Shown: positions 25,227-34,149 of the stretch, in pieces
Position numbering within the stretch: position 1 is the stretch's first letter
Layout of the letters: each line of letters begins with the position of its first letter
Assembly: GCF_004168035.1 (NCBI RefSeq)
Contig: NZ_SDPU01000034.1
Location: 62,001 to 126,000 of the forward strand
Direction: 5' to 3'
Source: Nocardioides iriomotensis
Lineage (GTDB): Bacteria > Actinomycetota > Actinomycetes > Propionibacteriales > Nocardioidaceae
DNA: 64,000 bases
The notes under the pieces: model-generated
Database searches by the model: none
Told to the model about the DNA's origin: nothing
What the model saw: only the letters and a program-made list of their open reading frames with translations
Translations under genes and position numbers: made by a program

Positions 25227-27803
25227 ATGAGCCACCAGGTCGCCCTGTCGTTCGAGGACGGCGTCACCCGCTTCGTCACCTGCGCGGAGGACCAGACCGT
25301 CGCAGACGCGTCGTACCGCGCCCGCATCAACATCCCGCTCGACTGCCGTGACGGCGCGTGCGGCACGTGCAAGGCACTGTGCGAGTCGGGGGAGTACGAC
25401 GGGGGCACGTACATCGACGACGCGCTCGCCCCCGACGAGGCGGCCCAGGGGTACGTGCTGCCGTGCAGCATGAAGCCCCGCTCCGACCTGGTGCTGCAGA
25501 TCGCCAGCACCTCGGCCGTCGCCAAGACCCGGGCCGCGACGTACTCCGGCACCCTGACCCGGCTCGACCGGCTGTCGCCGACCACCATCGCGCTGGGCGT
25601 GGAGATCGCCGACCGCGACGAGCTGGCGTTCCTGCCCGGCCAGTACGTCAACCTGGCGGTGCCCGGCACCGGCGAGACCCGCTCCTACTCTTTCAGCAAC
25701 GCGCCCGACGACAAGGAGCTCACCTTCCTGGTGAAGCTGACGCCGGGAGGCCTGATGTCCGACTACCTGACCGGGGCGGCGGCCGTCGGGGACGAGGTCC
25801 GGCTGACCGGGCCGCAGGGCAGCTTCTTCCTGCGGGAGAGCAGCCGGCCGGTCCTGCTGCTGGCGGGCGGCACCGGTCTCGCGCCGATCCTGTCGATCCT
25901 GCGCCGGCTGCGCGACGAGGGCAGCGACCGTCCACTGCACCTGGTGTACGGCGTCAGCACCGACGACGACCTGGTCGAGCTCGACACCCTCGAGCAGCTG
26001 GCCGCGCAGCTGCCGTCGTTCAGCTGGGACCACTGCGTGAGCGACCCGGACAGCACGGCCCCCAACAAGGGCTACGTGACCGGCCTGCTGCGGCCCGAGC
26101 ACCTCCACGACGGCGACGTCGCGGTCTACCTCTGCGGACCGCCGCCGATGGTCGAGGCGGTGCGGAAGCACTTCGCCGACGAGGGCGTGACGCCGACCGG
26201 GTTCTACTACGAGAAGTTCGCGCTGTCGGCCCCAGCGGCGCCGGCCGAGCCGACCCCACCAGCCGCGCCGCAGCCCGCTTCGACCGACACCGAGGTCGAG
26301 GCCGAACGCCCACCCGAGCCGGTGGCCGAGCCCGCGGTCCCGGTCGAGCGGGCCGCGACGGATGCCGGGCCGACGAGCCTCGTGCTGCCCGAGGGTGACC
26401 GGCTGCTGCCGGTCGCCGAGGCTCGCCGCGTCACCGGCCAGGACACCTTCCCGGCCCGCGAGGTCGCGCCGCTCGTGGCGCCGGCACCCGCCACACGGGG
26501 CGCCGCGCAGGAGGAGGACGCGCCGACCAGCAGTTGCTACGAGATCGGCGAGGACCACCCCTCGGTCCACGAGTCCGACGCGCTGTTCGAGGCCCGGCAG
26601 GCGCTCGAGCTCGGCGCCGTCGAGCTCACCATCGGGCGGCTGGACTCGCGCCGGCTCGCCGGCTACCGGCTGCTCGCCGAGTCCACGCTTCCGTACGTCG
26701 AGGGCGACCGCTTCACCGACGCCGCGGCGTACACCGAGAGCAACGCGGCCTTCCACGACTACCTGTTCACGCTCACCGGCAACGAGCACCTGCTGCAGGC
26801 CTACCAGGCGCTGGGCGTCAAGGGGCACATGGATCAGGTGCTCCGGCACGCCACCTGGTGCCACCCGCGCTGCCCCCAGGACCACCTCGACATCGTGGCG
26901 GCGTTCGAGGCCGGCGACCGCGAGACCGCGCGGCGCCTCGTCGTCGAGCACGCCGAGCGGTCGAAGGCCACCACGCGTCGCGCCATGGCCGACGCCCAGG
27001 CCCGGCTGCGGCCGCCGCACATCAGCCCCGGCCGCTTCGACGGGCTCGTCGTCCTCGTGACCGGTGCGGCGCAGGGGATCGGCGAGGCGACCGCGCGCCG
27101 GGTCAGCGCCGAGGGCGGTGCCGTGGTGCTCGCCGACCGCTCCGACCTCGTGCACGACCTCGCCGGCGAGCTCACCGGCGTCGGCCGCGAGGCGCTCGCC
27201 ACCACCGCCGACCTCGAGACCTGGGCCGGCGCCGAGGCCGTCGTCGAGGCAGCCCTGGCCCGCTTCGGCCGCATCGACGTCGCCGTCCACACCGTCGGCG
27301 GCACGATCTGGGCCAAGCCCTTCCAGCACTACCCGCCCGAGCAGGTCCAGGCCGAGATCAACCGGTCCCTGTTCCCGACCCTCTGGTCGTGCCGCGCGGT
27401 CGTCCCGCACATGGCCGAGCGCGGCAGCGGCACGATCGTCAACGTCTCCTCGGTGGCGACCCGCGGCCTCAACCGGGTCCCGTACGCCGCCGCGAAGGGC
27501 GGCGTCAACGCCGTCACCACGGCCCTCGCGATGGAGATGGCGCCGTACGGCGTCCGCGTCGTCGCCACGGCCCCCGGCGGCACCGAGGCACCCGCGCGGC
27601 GGATCCCGCGCGGCCCGGCCCCGGAGTCCGCGGAGGAGAAGGCCTGGTACCAGACCATCGTCGACCAGACCGTCGACTCCTCGCTGCTCGGCCGCTACGG
27701 CACGCTCGACGAGCAGGCCGCCGCGATCACCTTCCTGGCCTCGCCCGAGGCGTCCTACATCACCGGCACCGTCCTGCCGGTCGCCGGCGGCGACCTGGGC
27801 TGA
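25227..27803 (+). CDS. benCD: BenC-FCD-BenD trifunctional fusion: dioxygenase reductase, FCD ligand-binding-like domain, benzoate-diol dehydrogenase
   Basis: One unbroken 858-codon frame. Residues 1-335 are BenC: the plant-type [2Fe-2S] cysteines C40, C45, C48, C80, then an FAD domain (RSYSFSNAP, 152-160) and an NAD domain (GGTGLAP 214-220; CGPPPM 303-308). Residues 336-435 are an Ala/Pro/Glu-rich linker. Residues about 445-595 match the FCD effector domain of GntR regulators, with N506, H510, H553, H575 in metal-site spacing but no winged helix. Residues about 603-858 are BenD, a short-chain dehydrogenase with TGAAQGIGE (612-620), S741, Y753 and K757. The chain would both reduce the oxygenase and oxidise its product to catechol. 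The FCD module's role is unknown. No stop, frameshift or internal ribosome site suggests separate genes. Confidence 0.9.
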   Translation: MSHQVALSFEDGVTRFVTCAEDQTVADASYRARINIPLDCRDGACGTCKALCESGEYDGGTYIDDALAPDEAAQGYVLPCSMKPRSDLVLQIASTSAVAKTRAATYSGTLTRLDRLSPTTIALGVEIADRDELAFLPGQYVNLAVPGTGETRSYSFSNAPDDKELTFLVKLTPGGLMSDYLTGAAAVGDEVRLTGPQGSFFLRESSRPVLLLAGGTGLAPILSILRRLRDEGSDRPLHLVYGVSTDDDLVELDTLEQLAAQLPSFSWDHCVSDPDSTAPNKGYVTGLLRPEHLHDGDVAVYLCGPPPMVEAVRKHFADEGVTPTGFYYEKFALSAPAAPAEPTPPAAPQPASTDTEVEAERPPEPVAEPAVPVERAATDAGPTSLVLPEGDRLLPVAEARRVTGQDTFPAREVAPLVAPAPATRGAAQEEDAPTSSCYEIGEDHPSVHESDALFEARQALELGAVELTIGRLDSRRLAGYRLLAESTLPYVEGDRFTDAAAYTESNAAFHDYLFTLTGNEHLLQAYQALGVKGHMDQVLRHATWCHPRCPQDHLDIVAAFEAGDRETARRLVVEHAERSKATTRRAMADAQARLRPPHISPGRFDGLVVLVTGAAQGIGEATARRVSAEGGAVVLADRSDLVHDLAGELTGVGREALATTADLETWAGAEAVVEAALARFGRIDVAVHTVGGTIWAKPFQHYPPEQVQAEINRSLFPTLWSCRAVVPHMAERGSGTIVNVSSVATRGLNRVPYAAAKGGVNAVTTALAMEMAPYGVRVVATAPGGTEAPARRIPRGPAPESAEEKAWYQTIVDQTVDSSLLGRYGTLDEQAAAITFLASPEASYITGTVLPVAGGDLG

Positions 27804-27862
27804 CGCCCCGGTCGCCTCACCACCCTCCACCTCACCTCTCACCGACCCTCCGGGAGTCCGTC

Positions 27863-29218
27863 ATGCCCGAAACCACTGCGACCCCGCCCGCCCACGACGA
27901 GGCGCTGCGCCGCCGCACCGTCACCTGGGTGGTCGTCCTGTCCACGCTCGCGCTCGTCTTCGACGGCTACGACCTCGTCGTCTACGGCACCGTCGTACCG
28001 ACCCTGCTCGCCGACCCCGGCCAGCTCGGCGCGCTCACCCCGGCGCGCGCCGGCGCCCTCGGCAGCTACGCGCTCGTCGGCGTCCTGGTCGGCGCCCTCA
28101 CCGCCGGCGCCCTCGGCGACTGGATCGGCCGCCGGCGCGTCCTGCTCGTCAACATTGCCTGGTTCTCCGTCGGCATGGGCGCCACCGCGCTGACCCACTC
28201 GGTGCAGACCTTCGGGCTGTTCCGCTTCCTCACCGGCGTCGGCGTCGGCGCCCTGGTCGCCACCGTCGGCGCGCTGGTCGCGGAGTTCGCCCCGCCCGGC
28301 CGGCGCAACCGGCTCAACGCCATCGTCTACAGCGGTGTCCCGGCCGGCGGCGTGCTCGCCGCGCTGGTCGCGCTCGCCGTGCCGGACTCGGCCGGCTGGC
28401 GGCCGCTGTTCTGGATCGGGGCGGCGCCGATCGTGCTGCTCCTCCCGCTCGCCGTCGCCAAGCTCCCCGAGTCCCCGAAGTGGCTGCTCGCGCGCGGTCG
28501 TGTCGCCGAGGCCGAGGTGCAGGCCGCCCGCACCGGCGTCACCCTGCCGACCGGACCGGCGCCCGTGCCCGCCGGCGCCGCCCGCGTCGGGTTCGGTGCG
28601 CTCGTCCGGCGCCCGCTCGCCTGGCCGACCCTGCTGCTCGGCACGATGAGCTTCGGCGGGCTGCTGCTCACCTACGGGCTCAACACCTGGCTCCCGCAGA
28701 TCATGCAGGACAACGGGTACGGCGCGGGTTACTCGATGACCTTCCTGCTCGCGCTCAACCTCGGCGCGATCGTCGGCGGCCTGCTCGCCTCGGGCGTCGC
28801 CGACCGCGTCGGGGCCAAGCGGGTCGTCGCGACGACGTTCGTGCTCGCCGCCGCCACCCTGGTGCTGCTGCCGTCCGGCCTGCCGTTCCCGCTGCTGCTG
28901 GCCGCGGTCGCCGTCGCCGGTGTCGGCACGATCGGCACGCAGGTGCTGATCTACGGGCTCGTCTCGAACTACTACCCGACGCGCGCCCGCGCGGCCGGCG
29001 TCGCCTGGTGCGCCGGGTTCGGCCGGCTCGGCGGCATCGTCGGACCCATCGTCGGCGGCGTCCTGGTCGGCGCGGGAGTCGGAGGCACGACCGCCTTCTA
29101 CCTGTTCGCCGGTGTCTCACTCGCCGGCGCCGCGGTCACCTCGCTCGTCCCGCGCGCCCAGGACGAGGAGGTCGTCGCCGCGCCCGCCACGGTCACCGCC
29201 TCTACTGTGAGCGTGTGA
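27863..29218 (+). CDS. benK: MFS benzoate:H+ symporter (BenK-like)
   Basis: 451 residues with 12 predicted transmembrane segments, of the aromatic acid:H+ symporter family. The DGYDLVVYGTVVPTLL segment in TM1 carries the family's acidic residues. The loop motif is GDWIGRRRVLL, and the TM7 region GGLLLTYGLNTWLPQIMQDNGY is shared with the carrier at 14594-15847. Its position after the benABCD genes indicates benzoate uptake. The ATG at 27863 follows CGGGAGTCCGTC. The last codons overlap the GTG of the LuxR-type regulator by four bases (29215-29218). Confidence 0.9.
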   Translation: MPETTATPPAHDEALRRRTVTWVVVLSTLALVFDGYDLVVYGTVVPTLLADPGQLGALTPARAGALGSYALVGVLVGALTAGALGDWIGRRRVLLVNIAWFSVGMGATALTHSVQTFGLFRFLTGVGVGALVATVGALVAEFAPPGRRNRLNAIVYSGVPAGGVLAALVALAVPDSAGWRPLFWIGAAPIVLLLPLAVAKLPESPKWLLARGRVAEAEVQAARTGVTLPTGPAPVPAGAARVGFGALVRRPLAWPTLLLGTMSFGGLLLTYGLNTWLPQIMQDNGYGAGYSMTFLLALNLGAIVGGLLASGVADRVGAKRVVATTFVLAAATLVLLPSGLPFPLLLAAVAVAGVGTIGTQVLIYGLVSNYYPTRARAAGVAWCAGFGRLGGIVGPIVGGVLVGAGVGGTTAFYLFAGVSLAGAAVTSLVPRAQDEEVVAAPATVTASTVSV

Positions 29219-31908
29219 CCGGACCGGTGCTCGTCGGTCGAGACGCCGAGCTCGCGGACCTGGTGCAGCGGCTGCACCGGGTCCGCGAGGATGGCGCGTC
29301 CCTGGTGCTGCTGTCCGGTCCGCGCGGCGCCGGGCGCAGCACCCTTCTCGCCACCGTGGCCGGCCGCCACGACGGTCCGGTACGGCGGGCCGTCGGCGCG
29401 CGCTGGGAGGCCCACCGTCCCGGTGCCGTGCTCGCCCAGCTCGCCGGGGCACCCGAGCTGCCGCCCGACGCGGTGCTCGCCGCCGGGGAGCTCCTCGCCC
29501 GGGTCGCGACCGACCCGGATGACCCGGTGCTGCTCGTCGTCGACGACGCGCACCACGCCGATCCGCACTCGCTGCAGGTGCTCTCCACGCTCGTCCGGCA
29601 CCACCCGACGTGCCGCGTGCTCGTGCTGCTGTCGGCCGCTACCGGTCGCGGCGAGGACGTGCCCGCCGACGTGGCCGCGCTGCTCGCGTCGGCTCCCGAC
29701 GCGCGACTGTCTCTCGCACCGCTCGACCGCGACGGGCTCGCGACGCTCGCCTCCGCACGGGGCGTCGCGCTGGCCCCGTGGCTGGTGGACCGGCTGCACC
29801 GGCACACGGGCGGACTGCCCGGCGCCGTCGTCTCCCTGCTGGAGGAGCTGCCCCGCAGCACCTGGAACCACGCCGACCCCGTGCTGCCCGCCCCGCAGGT
29901 CGTCGCCGCGGCCACCCGGGAGCGGCTGACCGGTCTGGACCCGGCCGCGCGCCGGCTCGTGGAGGCCGCCGCCGTGCTGGCCGGCGACCACGCGCTCGCG
30001 CTGGCGGGACGCCTCGCCGACCTGACCGACACCGGCGTCTGGCCCGCCGTCGAGGCCGCCACCCGCACCGGGCTGGTCGAGCTCACCGGCCCGCCCGGCG
30101 CGCACGACCTCGTGCCGGCCGACGCGATGGTCGCCGCGGCCGTGCGCGCCGAGCTCGGCGAGGTCGGGACCGCCGCCCTGCACACGCGCGCGGCAGCCCT
30201 GGTCGACGACCCGGTCGAGGCGCTGCGGCACCGCGTCGCCGCCACGGCCGGACCCGACCCGCAGCTCGCCGACGAGCTCGCCGAGGTCGCGGAGGGGCGC
30301 GCCGCGGCCGGCGCCTGGGGCGAGGCGGCCGGGCTGCTGACCGCCGCCAGCCGGCTCACCGAGGACCGCCTGCTCCGGGAGGCCCGGCTGACCCGGGCTG
30401 TCGACGCCCTCGTCGGCGCCGGTGAGGGGCGCAGCGCGATGTCGCTGATCCCGGAGGTCGAGAGCCTGCGCGAGACGCCGCTGCGCAACGCCGTGCTCGG
30501 CTACCTCGCCATCCTGCGCGGCCGCGCCACCGACGCCGAGGGGCGGCTGCGCCGGGCCTGGGACCTCGTCAACGTCGAGCGCGACCCCGCCGTGGCCGCG
30601 CTCATCTCGACCCGACACGTGCTGCACGCCCTGTCGCGCTGCCGCTGGGGCGAGCTCGTCGCCTGGGCCGACCGCGCGGTGGAGCTCGCCGGCCCCGACG
30701 ACCCCGCTGCCGTCGAGGCGACCGCGATCCGCGGGCTCGGGCTCGTCGGGTGCGGCCGTCCGGACGAGGCGCTGCGGGCCTACGCCGACGTCTCAGCGCG
30801 GGTCCGGCACGGCGCCCAGGCGCAGCGCGTCCGACTCGGCTCGGGCTGGCTGCACGTCTTCGCCGACGAGCTCGACGAGGGACGCTCCGAGCTGGAGTCC
30901 GCCGTACCTACCGACCACCTGGGCGGGTCGGCGCGGATCTCCCTGTGGGCACGCGCGTGGCTGGCCCGCGCCCAGCTCCTCGCCGGCGAGTGGGACCAGG
31001 CCCTGCGCACCGTCGTCGGCGCCCGCGACCTCCTCGACACCAGCGGCATCGTGCTCGCCCGGCCGCTGCTCGACTGGACGGCGGTGCAGGTGCATGCGCT
31101 GCGCGGCGACCTCGCCGCGGCCCGGGCGGCGCTGCAGGACGCGGAGTCGGCTCCGCAGGACTACGAGGTGATGGTCGTCCCGACCCTGCTCGCCCGCGCC
31201 GCCCTCGCGGAGGCGCAGCTCGACCACGAGGGCGTGGTCCGCGCCCTCACCCCGCTGCGCACACCGTCGATGGCCGAGGCGGTGGCCGAGCCGGGCTACT
31301 GGCCGTGGGCCGACCTGTTGGCCACGTCCCTCGTCGCGCTCGGCCGGGCCGACGACGCCGACGCCGTGCTGCGGCCGCACGAGGAGCGCGCCCTGGCCCA
31401 GGGACACCGGTCGACGCGCTGCCGCCTCGCCCGGGCCCGGGCCCGCCTGCACGCCGCGAACGGCGACCTCGCCGCCGCGCGCGCGTCCTTCGAGGCCTCG
31501 CTGGAGGCGGTCGAGGAACTTCCGCTGCGCCTGGAGCGCGCCGGCACGACGTACGCCTACGGCCAGGTCCTGCGCCGCGCCGGCAAGCGTCGCGAGGCGG
31601 ACACGCTCCTCACCGCCGCCCGGGACGAGTACGTCGGCCTGGGCGCCGAGACCTACGTCGCCCGCTGCGACCGCGAGCTCAAGGCCGGCGGCGTGCACGC
31701 CAGCCGCGGCGACCGCGGACCCGAGGAGCTGACGCCCCAGGAGGAGGCCGTCACCGAGCTCGTCGCCCGCGGCCTGTCCAACCGCGAGGTGGCCGCGGAG
31801 CTGTACCTGTCGACCAAGACCGTCCAGTACCACCTGACCCGGGTCTACGCGAAGCTCGGCGTCCGGTCCCGGACCGAGCTGGCGGCGAGCCGCGGGCCGA
31901 CCTCCTGA
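29215..31908 (+). CDS. Large LuxR-type (LAL-like) ATPase regulator
   Basis: 897 residues. The N-terminal AAA/NB-ARC-like ATPase has a P-loop GPRGAGRST (35-43) and a Walker B-like VLLVVDDAHHAD (about 99-110). The long middle is TPR-like helical repeats rich in Ala/Leu/Arg. The C-terminal LuxR helix-turn-helix (about 835-890) contains LTPQEEAVTELVARGLSNREVAAELYLSTKTVQYHL. The P-loop lysine is replaced by arginine (R41), so nucleotide hydrolysis may be impaired. The GTG overlaps the benK stop by four bases, so it is cotranscribed with the ben genes and may control them. I see no direct proof of its target. Confidence 0.85.
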   Translation: MTGPVLVGRDAELADLVQRLHRVREDGASLVLLSGPRGAGRSTLLATVAGRHDGPVRRAVGARWEAHRPGAVLAQLAGAPELPPDAVLAAGELLARVATDPDDPVLLVVDDAHHADPHSLQVLSTLVRHHPTCRVLVLLSAATGRGEDVPADVAALLASAPDARLSLAPLDRDGLATLASARGVALAPWLVDRLHRHTGGLPGAVVSLLEELPRSTWNHADPVLPAPQVVAAATRERLTGLDPAARRLVEAAAVLAGDHALALAGRLADLTDTGVWPAVEAATRTGLVELTGPPGAHDLVPADAMVAAAVRAELGEVGTAALHTRAAALVDDPVEALRHRVAATAGPDPQLADELAEVAEGRAAAGAWGEAAGLLTAASRLTEDRLLREARLTRAVDALVGAGEGRSAMSLIPEVESLRETPLRNAVLGYLAILRGRATDAEGRLRRAWDLVNVERDPAVAALISTRHVLHALSRCRWGELVAWADRAVELAGPDDPAAVEATAIRGLGLVGCGRPDEALRAYADVSARVRHGAQAQRVRLGSGWLHVFADELDEGRSELESAVPTDHLGGSARISLWARAWLARAQLLAGEWDQALRTVVGARDLLDTSGIVLARPLLDWTAVQVHALRGDLAAARAALQDAESAPQDYEVMVVPTLLARAALAEAQLDHEGVVRALTPLRTPSMAEAVAEPGYWPWADLLATSLVALGRADDADAVLRPHEERALAQGHRSTRCRLARARARLHAANGDLAAARASFEASLEAVEELPLRLERAGTTYAYGQVLRRAGKRREADTLLTAARDEYVGLGAETYVARCDRELKAGGVHASRGDRGPEELTPQEEAVTELVARGLSNREVAAELYLSTKTVQYHLTRVYAKLGVRSRTELAASRGPTS

Positions 31909-31910
31909 GC

Positions 31911-31927
31911 CACCCGTCCGTCGGGTG
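31911..31927. terminator. Hairpin between the LuxR-type gene and pcaJ
   Basis: CACCCG (31911-31916) and CGGGTG (31922-31927) form a 6-bp stem with a 5-base loop, three bases after the stop codon on the plus strand and two bases before the pcaJ stop on the minus strand. Confidence 0.55.
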
Positions 31928-31929
31928 CG

Positions 31930-32583
31930 TCAGGCCGGGACGGACTCGCGCACCGGCGCACCGGTCCGGGCGGCGAGCTCGTCGAGCGAGACACCCGGCG
32001 CCAGCTCCACCAGCGCGAACCCGTCGCCGGCGACGTCGAGCACGCCCAGGTCGGTGATCACCCGGGACACCACGCCGCGGCCGGTCAGCGGCAGCGAGCA
32101 GGTCTCGAGCAGCTTGGGCTCGCCCTTCCGCGTCACGTGGTCCATCACCACGATCACCCGGCGGGCGCCGCTGACGAGGTCCATCGCGCCGCCCATCCCC
32201 TTGACCAGGGCACCCGGCACCATCCAGTTCGCCAGGTCACCCGCCATCGACACCTGCATGCCGCCGAGCACCGCGACGTCGACGTGCCCGCCGCGGATCA
32301 TCGCGAAGCTGGTGGGGGAGTCGAAGTACGACGCGCCCGGCTGCACCGTCACGGTCTGCTTGCCGGCGTTGATCAGGTCGGGGTCGATCTCGTCCTCGTA
32401 GGGGAACGGGCCCACGCCGAGGACGCCGTTCTCGGCGTGCAGCGTCACCGTCGACCCCGGCGGCAGGTGGTCGGGGATCATCGTGGGCAGGCCGATGCCG
32501 AGGTTGACGTACTCGCCCGGCCGCAGCTCCAGCGCGGCCCGGGCGGCCATCTCGTCGCGGGTCCATCCGGCGCGGTCGGTCAT
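31930..32583 (-). CDS. pcaJ: 3-Oxoadipate CoA-transferase subunit B
   Basis: 217 residues. With PcaI it moves CoA from succinyl-CoA to beta-ketoadipate. The family I CoA-transferase beta motifs are [14 protein letters not shown] and the catalytic glutamate segment [41 protein letters not shown] then appears in the usual order. The ATG at 32583 is one base beyond the pcaI stop, with GGTGACG-poor context but tight coupling. Last gene of pcaF-pcaD-pcaI-pcaJ. Confidence 0.93.
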   Translation of the reverse strand: MTDRAGWTRDEMAARAALELRPGEYVNLGIGLPTMIPDHLPPGSTVTLHAENGVLGVGPFPYEDEIDPDLINAGKQTVTVQPGASYFDSPTSFAMIRGGHVDVAVLGGMQVSMAGDLANWMVPGALVKGMGGAMDLVSGARRVIVVMDHVTRKGEPKLLETCSLPLTGRGVVSRVITDLGVLDVAGDGFALVELAPGVSLDELAARTGAPVRESVPA

Positions 32584-32584
32584 G

Positions 32585-33376
32585 TCAGCTCTCCTCCTGC
32601 GCCCCGGCGGGACGCTCACCGCGCGTGGTGCGCTTCTCGATGTCCTTGCGGGCGGCCTGCTCGGGGGTGAGCGCGACGACCCGCTGCACGAACACGCCCG
32701 GCAGGTGCACCTCGTCCGGGCCGATCTCGCCGACCTCGACGACCCGCTCGGCCTCCACGATCGTGAGCCGGCCCGCCATCGCGGCGGCGGGGTTGAAGTT
32801 GCGGGCGGAGGCGTGGAAGACGCAGTTGCCCGCCCGGTCGGCGACCGCGGCCCGGACCAGCGCGACGTCGGTGACGATGGACTCCTCGAGCACCATCTCG
32901 CGACCGTGGAAGGTCCGCACCTCCTTGGGTGGCGATGCGAGCGCGACGGTGCCGTCGGGGTGGTAGCGCCACGGCAGGCCGCCCTCGGCGACGAGCGTGC
33001 CGACGCCCGTCGGGGTGTAGAAGGCGCCGATGCCCGAACCACCGGCACGCAGCCGCTCGGCGAGCGTGCCCTGCGGTGTGAGCTCGACGGTCAGCTCGCC
33101 GGCGAGGTACTGCCGCGCGAACTCCTTGTTCTCCCCGACGTACGACGCGATCACCCGGCTGATCCGGCCTCGCTCCAGCAGCAGGCCGAGGCCCGCGCCG
33201 TCGACGCCGCAGTTGTTGGACGCGACCGTCAGGTCGTCGGCGCCCTGGTCGAGCAGCGCCTCGATGAGGAACCAGGGGATGCCGGCCAGGCCGAACCCGC
33301 CGACGGCGATGCTCGCGCCGCTCGGGATGTCCGCGACGGCGGCGGCCGCGCTCGGGACGGTCTTGTCGAGGCTCAC
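32585..33376 (-). CDS. pcaI: 3-Oxoadipate CoA-transferase subunit A
   Basis: 263 residues. The alpha subunit of the succinyl-CoA:3-oxoadipate CoA-transferase. [20 protein letters not shown] is the glycine-rich CoA site, followed by [20 protein letters not shown] and [20 protein letters not shown]. The GTG at 33376 overlaps the PcaD gene's stop (33373-33376). The C-terminal 25 residues are charged and extend slightly beyond Acinetobacter PcaI. Confidence 0.93.
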   Translation of the reverse strand: MSLDKTVPSAAAAVADIPSGASIAVGGFGLAGIPWFLIEALLDQGADDLTVASNNCGVDGAGLGLLLERGRISRVIASYVGENKEFARQYLAGELTVELTPQGTLAERLRAGGSGIGAFYTPTGVGTLVAEGGLPWRYHPDGTVALASPPKEVRTFHGREMVLEESIVTDVALVRAAVADRAGNCVFHASARNFNPAAAMAGRLTIVEAERVVEVGEIGPDEVHLPGVFVQRVVALTPEQAARKDIEKRTTRGERPAGAQEES

Positions 33377-34149
33377 GGCTGCTCCCGGGTGAGGTGGTCG
33401 ATGATCGCCGGGGTGATCGTCCCCGGCTGCTGGGCGTTGGCGAGGTGGGCGGAGTCCGGTACGACGAGCAGCCGGGCGTCCGGCACCGCCGACGCGATCC
33501 GCTCGAGGTGGTAGGGCGGGGTGGCGGGGTCGTCCGCGCCGGCGATCGCCAGCGTGGGCGCGGCGATCCGCGGCAGGTCGTCGCGCAGGTCCATCGCGGC
33601 GATCACCTCGCAGCAGGAGGCGTAGCCCTCGGCCGGGGTGTCGGCGACCATCTGCTCGCCGGCCTTGCGGACGTCGGGGTGCGCCTCCAGGTAGCCGGGG
33701 GTGAACCAGCGGCCGACGACCGCCTCGGCGACGGCGGCGGTGCCCTCGGCGCGCACGGTCGCGGCGCGGTCGGTCCAGGCGGAGGCCGGCGCGAGGTGGG
33801 GGCCGGTGCAGAGAGCGACGAGCCGGTCGACCCGCTCGGGGTCGCGTGCGGCGAGCCGCATGCCGGTCATGCCGCCCAGCGAGAGGCCGACGACGTGCGC
33901 CCGGTCGACGCCGAGGCGGTCGAGGAGCGCCACGACGTCGTCGGCCAGGTCGTCGATCGTGTAGGGGCCGTCGGGCACCGGCGACCGGCCGTGCCCGCGG
34001 GTGTCGTAGCGCACGACGCGGAAGTGCTCGGCGAGCGCCGGCTCCTGCGCGTCCCACATCCGCAGGTCGGAGCCCAGCGAGTTGGACAGCACGACGACCG
34101 GGGCGTCCGCCGGCCCCGACACGACGTGGTGCACGTCGACGGCGCTCAC
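33373..34149 (-). CDS. pcaD: 3-Oxoadipate enol-lactonase, stand-alone
   Basis: 258-residue alpha/beta hydrolase: LSNSLGSDLRMWDAQEPAL, YDTRGHGRSPVP, nucleophile elbow VGLSLGGMTG, AGADDPATPP and DSAHLANAQQP for Asp and His. It hydrolyses beta-ketoadipate enol-lactone. The enzyme is also present as the first domain of PcaL. This copy is cotranscribed with the shared lower pathway and so is well placed for the catechol branch. The GTG start overlaps the pcaF stop by four bases (34146-34149). Confidence 0.92.
   Translation of the reverse strand: MSAVDVHHVVSGPADAPVVVLSNSLGSDLRMWDAQEPALAEHFRVVRYDTRGHGRSPVPDGPYTIDDLADDVVALLDRLGVDRAHVVGLSLGGMTGMRLAARDPERVDRLVALCTGPHLAPASAWTDRAATVRAEGTAAVAEAVVGRWFTPGYLEAHPDVRKAGEQMVADTPAEGYASCCEVIAAMDLRDDLPRIAAPTLAIAGADDPATPPYHLERIASAVPDARLLVVPDSAHLANAQQPGTITPAIIDHLTREQP

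Noticed and set aside
25227-27803. BenC and BenD as separate genes joined by sequencing error
   Set aside because: The frame is continuous through the linker and FCD domain, codon use looks uniform, and no start with a ribosome site is seen before the dehydrogenase domain. Kept as a fusion; only resequencing would settle it.
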